Assembly: GCA_003555385.1 (NCBI GenBank) | Contig: PWHO01000323.1 | Location: 1 to 15,949 of the forward strand | Direction of reading: 5' to 3' | Source: Bacteroidales bacterium | GTDB lineage: Bacteria > Bacteroidota > Bacteroidia > Bacteroidales > UBA7960 | Length of the DNA: 15,949 nucleotides | Shown here: positions 1 through 6,932 of the stretch, in pieces | How positions within the stretch are numbered: position 1 is the first letter of the stretch | Layout of the letters: each line of letters begins with the position of its first letter | The notes under the pieces: generated by a model | What the model saw: the letters and a program-made list of their open reading frames with translations, nothing else | What the model was told of the DNA's origin: nothing | Database searches by the model: none | Translations under genes and position numbers: made by a program

Positions 1-68
1 TGGCACAATCATTGAAAAGACAGAGTTGGAATCAAATTGACTAAACAAACATAAAAAAGGAATAAACA

Positions 69-1982
69 ATGAGCAAAATTATTGGTATTGACCTGGGAAC
101 AACCAACTCTTGCGTTTCTGTAATGGAAGGCAACGAGCCGGTAGTGATCCCGAACAGCGAAGGGCGCCGCACAACTCCTTCGATTGTTGCATTTACGGAA
201 AACGGTGAAAGAAAAGTAGGTGATCCTGCCAAGCGACAGGCCATCATAAACCCTGAAAAAACGATTTACTCGATCAAACGCTTTATGGGGGAAACTTATG
301 ATACCGCTGTGAAGGAAAGGGAACGTGTGACCTATAAGGTCGAAAAGGGAGACAATAACACCCCCCGGGTTAAGATAGACGACCGGAATTATACCCCGCA
401 GGAGATTTCCGCCATGGTTCTCCAGAAGATGAAGAAAACAGCGGAGGATTACCTGGGGCAGGAAGTATCCGAAGCAGTGATTACGGTACCTGCCTACTTC
501 AATGACCAGCAGCGTCAGGCCACCAAAGAGGCCGGAGAGATTTCCGGGTTGAAGGTGCGTCGTATTATTAATGAGCCCACAGCAGCCTCTCTCGCCTACG
601 GACTCGACAAAAAAGACAAGGATATCCGTGTGGCGGTATTTGACCTCGGTGGTGGTACGTTTGACATCTCCATCCTGGAACTGGGTGACGGTGTATTCGA
701 GGTAAAATCCACCAACGGTGACACCCACCTGGGTGGTGACGACTTTGACGACGTGGTCATCAACTGGCTCGCCGATGAGTTTAAAAAAGATGAGGGCATT
801 GACCTGAGAAAAGACTCCATGGCACTGCAAAGGCTGAAAGAAGCTGCAGAAAAAGCCAAGGTAGAGCTTTCCAGTGCCACATCCACAGAGATCAACCTTC
901 CTTATATTATGCCGGTTGACGGAATACCTAAACACTTGGTGCGCACACTTACACGCAGCCACTTTGAGAAACTGAGCGACAAACTGATCCAGGCCACCCT
1001 GGAGCCCTGTAAGATCGCTTTGAAAGAAGCAGGCGTGCAGGCCTCTGATATTGATGAGGTGATCCTGGTGGGCGGCTCCACCCGTATGCCGGCTATTCAG
1101 CAGGTGGTGGAAAAATTCTTCGGCAGGAAGCCCTCCAAGGGAGTTAATCCCGATGAGGTGGTCGCCATTGGTGCTGCCATTCAGGGTGGAGTACTTACCG
1201 GAGAGATCAAGGATGTGCTCTTGCTCGATGTAACCCCCCTGTCATTGGGTATTGAAACCCTGGGCGGTGTGATGACAAAACTGATCGAAGCCAACACCAC
1301 CATCCCGACCAAGAAAATGGAGACATTCTCCACTGCAGCTGACAACCAGACTTCCGTGGAAATCCATATATTACAAGGTGAGCGGCCCATGGCCAAGGAT
1401 AACCGGACCATCGGACGTTTCCACCTGGATGGTATTCCGCCATCACCAAGAGGCATTCCGCAGATCGAAGTCACATTCGACATCGATGCAAATGGAATTC
1501 TGAATGTGTCTGCCAAAGACAAGGCGTCAGGCAAATCACAGAATATCCGCATTGAAGCTTCCTCCGGATTGAGTGAGGAAGAGATCAAAAAAATGAAGGC
1601 CGAAGCGGAAGCCCATGCTGAAAGCGACCAGAAGCAAAAAGAGGAGATTGACAAGCTGAATCAGGCCGATAGCCTGATCTTCCAGACGGAGAAACAAATC
1701 AAGGAATTCGGCGAAAAACTGCCGGCTGACAAAAAAGAGCCCATAGAGAAATCCCTGGAAGAGCTGAAGGAAGCCCATAAGAACAAAGATATCGCTGCCA
1801 TTGATTCAGCCATGGAGACCCTGAACAACGCCTGGCAGGCCGCCAGCTCCGAAATGTATCAAAACACACAGGAGCAGGGGCAGGAGGCCGGACAAGGAGA
1901 AGATCAGCAGTCACAGCAGGAAGGCGGAAAGAAAGATGATGATGACGACGTGACAGACGTAGATTTTGAGGAAGTGAAGTAA
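69..1982 (+). CDS. dnaK: Chaperone DnaK (Hsp70)
   Basis: Cytosolic ATP-driven chaperone that binds exposed hydrophobic stretches and cycles with DnaJ and GrpE. The 637-residue length is normal. Near the N-terminus is the phosphate-binding IGIDLGTTNS, followed by FDLGGGTFD in the middle of the nucleotide-binding domain and ILVGGSTRMPAIQ near its end. The conserved hydrophobic linker (VLLLDVTPLSLG) begins at about residue 383. The substrate-binding beta domain and helical lid follow, then a Gln/Gly-rich tail (about 595-620) and a terminal acidic motif ending DVDFEEVK. The ATG at 69 is preceded by AAAGGAAT, a good ribosome site. Neither grpE nor dnaJ lies next to it in this window. No convincing promoter fits in the 68 nt visible upstream, so it probably lies outside. 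Family assignment is certain. Confidence 0.99.
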   Translation: MSKIIGIDLGTTNSCVSVMEGNEPVVIPNSEGRRTTPSIVAFTENGERKVGDPAKRQAIINPEKTIYSIKRFMGETYDTAVKERERVTYKVEKGDNNTPRVKIDDRNYTPQEISAMVLQKMKKTAEDYLGQEVSEAVITVPAYFNDQQRQATKEAGEISGLKVRRIINEPTAASLAYGLDKKDKDIRVAVFDLGGGTFDISILELGDGVFEVKSTNGDTHLGGDDFDDVVINWLADEFKKDEGIDLRKDSMALQRLKEAAEKAKVELSSATSTEINLPYIMPVDGIPKHLVRTLTRSHFEKLSDKLIQATLEPCKIALKEAGVQASDIDEVILVGGSTRMPAIQQVVEKFFGRKPSKGVNPDEVVAIGAAIQGGVLTGEIKDVLLLDVTPLSLGIETLGGVMTKLIEANTTIPTKKMETFSTAADNQTSVEIHILQGERPMAKDNRTIGRFHLDGIPPSPRGIPQIEVTFDIDANGILNVSAKDKASGKSQNIRIEASSGLSEEEIKKMKAEAEAHAESDQKQKEEIDKLNQADSLIFQTEKQIKEFGEKLPADKKEPIEKSLEELKEAHKNKDIAAIDSAMETLNNAWQAASSEMYQNTQEQGQEAGQGEDQQSQQEGGKKDDDDDVTDVDFEEVK

Positions 1983-2000
1983 TCCATGCCTCCCACAATT

Positions 2001-2039
2001 AAAAAAGGGGCAGATCCTGGTGATCCGCCCCTTTTTTTT
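2001..2039. terminator. Bidirectional Rho-independent terminator between dnaK and the DUF2148 gene
   Basis: GGGGC-A-GATC (2007-2016) pairs with GATC-C-GCCCC (2022-2031) around the loop CTGGT, with one A/C mismatch. Eight T follow on the plus strand. Six A precede the stem and act as the T tract on the minus strand. The stop codon of the convergent minus gene begins at 2041-2043, so one hairpin can end both transcripts. Confidence 0.9.
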
Positions 2040-2040
2040 G

Positions 2041-2589
2041 TTACTTCTTTTTTTTACGATCAAAAAACGGGTTCTTCGAAGTGGCACTCATGGGAATCCC
2101 GTAAATCACTTTGTAATCTTTCCCCAATAGGCCCATTTTCTTAGCAGCAACACCGATGGTGTACATTATACGGTTGTCGATCCGTCCATCCATGGCTGTA
2201 CTGACGGCAGAACCAACCGCAATACCCAGATCGCCCGTATTAAAAGCACAGGGCACTTCCGAATGCTCGTCCTTGGCACTGCAGTCAGGAAACCCGCACA
2301 ATCCGCAGGTTTTTAACCCAAGCGACCGGATTTTTGTCCCGATCAGCAAAACCACTGCCGTATCATTTTGCACATTTCCGGCATCCCGGGTAAAAATGGG
2401 GTTGTCTTCTTCTTCCCCGATCTTTTCCATGGTCGTTGCCAGTGCATGCACATCACTGCCTGTAACAATAGACATCCCGATGTTGTCGACCCCCCTGGCT
2501 TTGGGGGCCGTCCGGGCGGCTACGATCATCCTTTTGGCGGCATTCACCAGTGCATCATGCCCAAGTTCATTCTCATTAATAATTGCCAT
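2041..2589 (-). CDS. DUF2148 ferredoxin-domain protein
   Basis: A 182-residue protein of the uncharacterised family of small proteins with a ferredoxin-like domain (DUF2148, COG4739 type). Four cysteines are visible: C95, C98 and C103 in TCGLCGFPDC, and C114 in EVPCAF. Their spacing suits a 4Fe-4S cluster. The N-terminal helical part (ALVNAAKRMIVAARTAPKAR) and the segment GDLGIAVGSAVSTA are typical of the family. The C-terminus is a run of lysines (DRKKKK). There is no signal peptide or membrane segment, so it should be cytosolic. Its ATG lies 3 nt after the stop of the DnaB-like gene, so the two are probably co-transcribed. No strong ribosome site is seen. Cellular function is unknown; cluster binding is inferred from the cysteines. 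Confidence 0.85.
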   Translation of the reverse strand: MAIINENELGHDALVNAAKRMIVAARTAPKARGVDNIGMSIVTGSDVHALATTMEKIGEEEDNPIFTRDAGNVQNDTAVVLLIGTKIRSLGLKTCGLCGFPDCSAKDEHSEVPCAFNTGDLGIAVGSAVSTAMDGRIDNRIMYTIGVAAKKMGLLGKDYKVIYGIPMSATSKNPFFDRKKKK

Positions 2590-2592
2590 ACA

Positions 2593-3492
2593 CTAAGAAA
2601 AATCTGCGAATTTAGCAATACTTTCAATAAATGTCATCGGCAACACCAGTTCTTCCTGCGCTCCTCCCGATTGGTTAATTTTCACCACCAGCTCAACAGC
2701 ATTTTGCTTCTCACTGTTTACCGGTAAAGGAAAAGCATCATTTCGGTGAAGCATCATAAGCACATCTGAATCCCGTTGAATATAATCTGGAAGGTCTGAA
2801 ATGGCCGGTCTCGGGGTTTTGCCGTTCACCGGCACAGAGGCCTGGGAGAATAACAATACCGGAAGGCCCAGTTCACTGGCAAGCGATTTGATGGATTTAA
2901 CCATGTTTGAAAATTGAGACAACTTATCATCGCCGTCAACATCTCCCGTTGTCAGCAACTCCAGGTAGTCCACAATGATCAGATCAAGCTGGTGCTGCTC
3001 CTTCAAATATTTTGCCTTTCGGGCAAGCAGCTCTGTGGACAATGCCGGGGTATCGTCCAGGTAAATCTTTGCCTTGGCAATGTTGCTTAGTAAAGACAAC
3101 ATATGATCCCTTTCGCTGTCCTTAAAAGTGCCGGATTGCAGTTTATCCAGAGACATTCCCGTTTCACTCTCAATCAAACGATTGGTCATTTTAATGTTGG
3201 AGCGCTCGGAAGAGAAGATGGCCACGGAATAATCATCCTTTACGGCCATATTGTTGGTAAGGGACAATAAAAATGCGGTCTTTCCCATACCAGGACGGAC
3301 CGCAATCGTATATAATTGTCCTTTTTGCAAACCACCAGTTGCTTTATCAAGTGCTGAAAAACCGGTGGATACTCCATCAGGAGTAAGCTTGTTGCCAAAG
3401 TCTTTTTTCAGGGCCTGGTTTACCAGTTCTCTGATACTGGTAAACCCCAAACCCTCTGGCTGCTCTGTGATTTCTAGCGTGTTTGTTTCCAT
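2593..3492 (-). CDS. Standalone DnaB-like C-terminal RecA-fold ATPase
   Basis: A 299-residue protein resembling only the C-terminal motor half of replicative helicase DnaB; the N-terminal primase-interaction domain is absent. Walker A is RPGMGKTAF at about residues 66-74. The Glu following strand 2 (FSSERS, E96) sits where DnaB has SLEMS. Walker B is LIIVDYLELL with D175. KSLASELGLPVLLFSQ matches the DnaB sensor strand, and RPAISDLPDYIQRDSDVLMM matches DnaB's 'SDLRESG-IEQDAD' segment. The C-terminus lacks the usual basic RR/G-rich tail. The reading frame extends to a TTG at 3531, but the ATG at 3492 (METNTLEIT) is the better start. A helicase, recombination or regulatory ATPase role is possible; none is proven. 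It is the first gene of a pair with the DUF2148 gene. Confidence 0.82.
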   Translation of the reverse strand: METNTLEITEQPEGLGFTSIRELVNQALKKDFGNKLTPDGVSTGFSALDKATGGLQKGQLYTIAVRPGMGKTAFLLSLTNNMAVKDDYSVAIFSSERSNIKMTNRLIESETGMSLDKLQSGTFKDSERDHMLSLLSNIAKAKIYLDDTPALSTELLARKAKYLKEQHQLDLIIVDYLELLTTGDVDGDDKLSQFSNMVKSIKSLASELGLPVLLFSQASVPVNGKTPRPAISDLPDYIQRDSDVLMMLHRNDAFPLPVNSEKQNAVELVVKINQSGGAQEELVLPMTFIESIAKFADFS

Positions 3493-3665
3493 ATATATTA
3501 TTGTTTTAAAAAGGATATTCCGGATTGCCAATATAAGTATTTTTTTTCGGATTTCCTATTGAACTTTTTGCAATAATTCCCGTTGAATCGTTGTGATTGC
3601 GCAAAACTACTCCGGTATCAGAGGTTTAACAACCAGAACGATTATTTCTTAATTATTCTTAACCC

Positions 3666-4547
3666 ATGAACTGCTACTCCATCAAAGACCTGGAAAAACT
3701 ATCCGGCATTAAAGCCCATACCATAAGGATGTGGGAGAAGCGCTTCAACATCATCACCCCCGAACGGACGAAAACCAATATCCGGTGTTACAACGACGAT
3801 GACCTGAAAAAACTGTTGAATATCAGTACGCTTTACAGTCACGGGATCAGGATATCGAAAATAGCCGCAATGGATAACCCGGAGATCAACGAGAAAGTCG
3901 CGGAAATGACCCAGAACGGAGGCAGCCATGAAGACCACATCAATAATCTGACGGTCTCGATGATCGACATGAATGAGGCCACTTTCGAACAGATCCTGAA
4001 CAATGCCATCTTAAGGCTGGGTTTTGAGAAGACCGTTACGGAAATTCTTTACCCTTTTCTTGATAAGGTGGGAGTACTCTGGCTGGCAGGAACGATCCAC
4101 CCGGCACAGGAACATTTTGTCAGCAACCTGATCCGGCAGAAACTGATTATTGCCATTGACAGCCAGATACGCGCCATTGACAGCGCCTCAGAAACCTTTT
4201 TGTTGTTCCTGCCCGAACAGGAACTCCATGAACTGGGCCTGCTTTTTTACAACTATTTGCTCAGGAAAGGTGGCTACGAGGTGATCTACCTCGGACAATC
4301 GGTTCCATTCAATGACCTGAAGGAGGTGGCAAATATCAAACAGATAGACTTCCTGTTTACCTATTTTGTGGCTGCCCTTTCAACACAGGAAATCCCTGTT
4401 TACCTTGACAGGATGTCGGCAGCTTTCCCCGGTAAAATAATATATATTACAGGGATCCAGGCCCAAAAATACAAATCCTCACTACCCGCCAATGTGGTAC
4501 TGGTCAGGGATGTGCAGCATTTCAAAGAACTCTTACAAATCGGGTAA
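3666..4547 (+). CDS. MerR-family regulator with CarH/LitR-like cobalamin-binding domain
   Basis: A 293-residue regulator. Residues 1-70 form a MerR winged helix (YSIKDLEKLSGIKAHTIRMWEKRF, then a wing ending at RCYNDDDLKKLL). Residues 95-165 match the four-helix cap of B12-dependent photoreceptors and contain the Wx9EH signature (W139, E149, H150). Residues 175-290 are the Rossmann-like B12-binding half, with ExHxxG (E186, H188, G191) matching the canonical DxHxxG that carries the cobalt-ligating His. The later SxL and GG motifs look weakened (TYF near 232-234; TG at 262-263). In the CarH/LitR family, adenosylcobalamin makes the protein repress in the dark and light releases it. It precedes an ECF sigma gene, a common Bacteroidota arrangement, usually near carotenoid genes that are not seen here. 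Whether it still binds B12 is inference. Confidence 0.85.
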   Translation: MNCYSIKDLEKLSGIKAHTIRMWEKRFNIITPERTKTNIRCYNDDDLKKLLNISTLYSHGIRISKIAAMDNPEINEKVAEMTQNGGSHEDHINNLTVSMIDMNEATFEQILNNAILRLGFEKTVTEILYPFLDKVGVLWLAGTIHPAQEHFVSNLIRQKLIIAIDSQIRAIDSASETFLLFLPEQELHELGLLFYNYLLRKGGYEVIYLGQSVPFNDLKEVANIKQIDFLFTYFVAALSTQEIPVYLDRMSAAFPGKIIYITGIQAQKYKSSLPANVVLVRDVQHFKELLQIG

Positions 4548-4587
4548 CCGCCCCCGGCCCCGGTATTCCTGCAATACTCTTCCCGAC

Positions 4588-4707
4588 CATTCCGGCCAAC
4601 ACCCTGGGCGACATTCCGGCCAACACCCTGCGTGCCATTCCGGCCAACCCCCTGGACGACATTCCGGCCAACACCCTGCGTGCCATTCCGGCCAACACCC
4701 TGCCTCG
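4588..4707. repeat. 24-bp tandem repeat, five units
   Basis: Five contiguous units start at 4588, 4612, 4636, 4660 and 4684. Each begins CATTCCGGCCAACACCCTG (unit 3 has ACCCCCTG) followed by five variable bases. The variable end alternates GGCGA, CGTGC, GACGA, CGTGC, CCTCG, so units 1+2 and 3+4 form a 48-bp higher-order repeat. There are no spacers, so it is a minisatellite, not a CRISPR array. Confidence 0.95.
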
Positions 4708-4903
4708 CTATAAGCCTGCCAGCGCAGGCAACATTCCATGGAGCAATATTACATATGAAAAACACATAAAGATTTAACAATTTTTAAATCCGAAAAGTTT
4801 CATTCAGGCATTTTATTGCCTATTTTTACTTAGCAAAACAGCGTTGGAGTTAAACAAACACACCTTTTAGCTCTATTAATTTTGTTAAAAAAACAAAAAA
4901 CGC

Positions 4904-4933
4904 TTGCAAGCCAATTTTTTTTGTTTAACTTTG
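4904..4933 (+). promoter_or_regulatory. Bacteroidota-type promoter of the ECF sigma gene
   Basis: TTG at 4904-4906, a 19-nt spacer, then TAACTTTG at 4926-4933. This matches -33 TTG and -7 TAnnTTTG exactly. Transcription should start near 4940, giving a leader of about 30 nt before the ATG at 4970. A second -7-like box (TAATTTTG, 4877-4884) has no TTG at the right distance. Confidence 0.75.
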
Positions 4934-4969
4934 GTATATAATAATTGAACAAGCTAAAACTCTATCGCC

Positions 4970-5470
4970 ATGACAACACTCGAATTCAATTATAAGCTGA
5001 TGGGATTGCAAAACAACCTGAAATATTTTGCCTACACACTAACATCCAATTACGAAGATGCACAGGACCTTGTGCAGGAGACCTATCTGAAGGCACTGAC
5101 CAACCGGGAGAAGTTTGCGGCCAACACCAACCTGAAGGCCTGGACCTTCACCATCATGAAAAACACCTTTATCAACAACTATCGTCAGAGTGTACGAAAA
5201 AACACCATCCTGGATAAAACAGACGACCTCTACTATCTGAATCTGTCAAAAGAAAGCAGTATCGGGCTGCCTGACTCAGACTATACCACTAAAGAGATCA
5301 ATAACACGATCAAAAAAATCAGCCCCGAACAGCGGACCCCGTTTGAGATGTACAACCAGGGATATAAATACAAAGAAATCGCTAACAAACTGGGCCTGTC
5401 AATCGGTACCGTAAAAAGCCGCATATTCTTTACGCGAAAAAAACTGATGGAGGCCCTTAAAGAGCAGTAA
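4970..5470 (+). CDS. ECF-type RNA polymerase sigma factor
   Basis: A 166-residue sigma-70 family factor. Region 2 spans about residues 10-75, including YTLTSNYEDAQDLVQETYLKA for core binding and -10 recognition. Region 4 spans about 115-165, with the helix-turn-helix YKEIANKLGLSIGTVKSRIF that reads the -35 region. There is no region 1.1 or 3, and no membrane segment. No anti-sigma gene follows, which fits a factor controlled by transcription, for example by the MerR-like protein upstream, as in LitR-LitS pairs of other bacteria. The start is the ATG at 4970, about 30 nt after the predicted transcription start; no clear ribosome site is seen. The neighbouring aspartate kinase has its own promoter, so co-regulation with it is unlikely. 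Targets cannot be read from this window. Confidence 0.93.
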   Translation: MTTLEFNYKLMGLQNNLKYFAYTLTSNYEDAQDLVQETYLKALTNREKFAANTNLKAWTFTIMKNTFINNYRQSVRKNTILDKTDDLYYLNLSKESSIGLPDSDYTTKEINNTIKKISPEQRTPFEMYNQGYKYKEIANKLGLSIGTVKSRIFFTRKKLMEALKEQ

Positions 5471-5514
5471 CACCCGGCCATTATCAATCGCTATATTTTC
5501 TCTTTCATGCATCG

Positions 5515-5544
5515 ATCCCCGGCCCTGATTTTCAGGCCGGGGAT
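5515..5544 (+). terminator. Probable terminator hairpin after the ECF sigma gene
   Basis: ATCCCCGGCCCTGA (5515-5528) pairs with TCAGGCCGGGGAT (5532-5544) around TTT, with one bulged C. This is a very stable 13-bp stem. The downstream tract is T-containing but broken (TCTTCATT), so termination may be imperfect. It lies 45 nt past the sigma stop codon. Confidence 0.65.
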
Positions 5545-5550
5545 TCTTCA

Positions 5551-5580
5551 TTAAGGCTGAAGCTATTTTTTCTAACTTTG
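5551..5580 (+). promoter_or_regulatory. Bacteroidota-type promoter of the aspartate kinase gene
   Basis: TAACTTTG at 5573-5580 is an exact -7 box, identical to that of the sigma gene. Nineteen nt upstream is TTA (5551-5553), a one-base departure from the -33 TTG. It sits just after the hairpin ending the sigma gene and about 50 nt before the ATG at 5633. Confidence 0.6.
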
Positions 5581-5632
5581 CATTTAGTGCGGCAAGCTGG
5601 CCGTTTATTGCTGATCAGAACCAGGACAACAA

Positions 5633-6928
5633 ATGCGTGTATTCAAGTTTGGCGGGGCCTCAGTAAAAGATCCCGATTCTGTAAAAAATGTAGCAAGGAT
5701 CATCAGAGACCATCATGGCACCAGCCCCCTGGTGGTCGTACTGTCAGCCATGGGCAAAACCACCAATGCCCTGGAGCGTCTGTGTGCACACTTCATGGAA
5801 GGCAACCGGGAGGCTATGATGGAAGATTTTACACAGATCAAAACCCGGCACATGGCGATTGCCGAAGAACTCTTTCCCGATCGCACCCACCCGGTTTTCA
5901 ACACCCTGGAGCAACTGTTTTACCACCTGTACTATTACATCATTGAGAAACCGGGAAACAACTACAACTACGAGTACGACCGCATTGTATCGACCGGTGA
6001 AATGGTTTCCACCCAGATCCTAAGCACTTATTTGACTGAAACCGGTTTGTCGAATCGTTTATACCCGGCTCAAAAACTGATCATTACGGATGCCAGTTTC
6101 AGAGATGCACGTGTTGACTGGATCATGAGTGTTCAGACAATACAGGAGCAACTTGCTCCTTTCCTGAAACCGGGAACGGGTCAGGACACCCCCTCACTGG
6201 TCATTACCCAGGGATTTCTCGGGGGAACCCCACAGGGATTTACCACCACTCTCGGAAGAGAAGGTTCAGATTATACCGCCGCCATTATTGCTTACGCACT
6301 GCAGGCCAGGGAGGTAGTAATATGGAAGGATGTGCCGGGATTATTGAATGCGGATCCAAAACTGCTGAAAAATTCTGTTTTGCTGGAAAACATCAGTTAC
6401 CAGGAAGCCCTTGAATTGTCTTACTACGGGGCCACGGTGATTCATCCCAAAACAATCAAACCACTTTTGAGCAAAGGCATCCCCCTCAAAGTAAGATCCT
6501 TTGAAAAACCTGAATCGGGCGGATCGGTCATCGATGACAATGCCTCAAATGACGGGGTATGCCCGTCATATATTGTCAAGTTCAACCAGGTACTGGTGTC
6601 CATTTTCCCGAAAGACTTCAGTTTTATTGCCGAAGATAATCTCTCGCGTATCTTCGCCGACTTTGCACGAAACGGCGTTAAGATCAACCTCATGCAGAAT
6701 TCCGCCATCAGCTTTTCCGTGTGTTTTGATTTTGACAAAACAAAAACACCCGCATTACTCAAAGACCTGGAGCAGAATTTTACCACCCGTTATAACGAAG
6801 GACTCCAGCTGATCACCGTCAGGCATTATGAGAATGCGCAGCTGGATGACCTGGTGAAAGACAGGGAAGTTATGATGGAGCAAAGGAGCAGAACCACCTT
6901 GCAGCTGCTTGTCAAAAAACAAAGCTGA
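5633..6928 (+). CDS. lysC: Aspartate kinase
   Basis: A 431-residue monofunctional enzyme that phosphorylates L-aspartate with ATP, the first step to lysine, threonine, methionine and diaminopimelate. The N-terminus has KFGGASVKD (residues 5-13), the nucleotide/aspartate motif. TLGREGSDYTAA (207-217) corresponds to the usual GRGGSDTTA, and WKDVPGLLNADP (231-242) to the usual WTDVDGIYTADP. Residues from about 310 to 425 form ACT-type regulatory sequence (VLVSIFPKDFSF; GVKINLMQNS), so feedback inhibition is likely though the effector is not readable. No homoserine dehydrogenase domain is fused. AGGAC lies 8 nt before the ATG. Its stop is 4 nt from that of the convergent dehydrogenase gene. The symbol is used for the activity; the exact paralogue is not certain. 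Confidence 0.93.
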   Translation: MRVFKFGGASVKDPDSVKNVARIIRDHHGTSPLVVVLSAMGKTTNALERLCAHFMEGNREAMMEDFTQIKTRHMAIAEELFPDRTHPVFNTLEQLFYHLYYYIIEKPGNNYNYEYDRIVSTGEMVSTQILSTYLTETGLSNRLYPAQKLIITDASFRDARVDWIMSVQTIQEQLAPFLKPGTGQDTPSLVITQGFLGGTPQGFTTTLGREGSDYTAAIIAYALQAREVVIWKDVPGLLNADPKLLKNSVLLENISYQEALELSYYGATVIHPKTIKPLLSKGIPLKVRSFEKPESGGSVIDDNASNDGVCPSYIVKFNQVLVSIFPKDFSFIAEDNLSRIFADFARNGVKINLMQNSAISFSVCFDFDKTKTPALLKDLEQNFTTRYNEGLQLITVRHYENAQLDDLVKDREVMMEQRSRTTLQLLVKKQS

Positions 6929-6932
6929 CCCT

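Larger units (their letters stand above)
4548..4969. other. 422-nt gap between merR-like gene and ECF sigma gene
   Basis: The gap is sharply two-part. 4548-4740 is GC-rich and holds a five-unit 24-bp tandem array plus a perfect 6-bp hairpin (GCCTGC-CAGC-GCAGGC, 4714-4729) without a T tract. 4741-4969 is AT-rich leader DNA carrying the sigma-gene promoter. Open frames across the GC-rich part are low-complexity products of the repeat, and I do not call them genes. Confidence 0.75.

Noticed and set aside
9..962. Long minus-strand frame opposite dnaK
   Set aside because: It is antisense to a highly conserved gene, and its product has no recognisable domain.
3493..3531. Longer start (TTG at 3531) for the DnaB-like gene
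   Set aside because: The 13 extra residues have no family match, and an ATG at 3492 gives a natural start.
3493..3665. Promoters for the divergent DnaB-like and merR-like genes
   Set aside because: This 173-nt gap must hold promoters, but I found only a near match (TATATTGG on the minus strand) without a correctly spaced TTG, and no exact TAnnTTTG on the plus strand.
4588..4707. CRISPR array
   Set aside because: Units are contiguous with no unique spacers, the repeat is only 24 bp, and no cas gene is near.
4400..4780. Minus-strand 126-codon frame through the 24-bp array
   Set aside because: It is an octapeptide translation of the repeat plus antisense of the merR-like gene. Several frames are open there because the repeat lacks stop codons.
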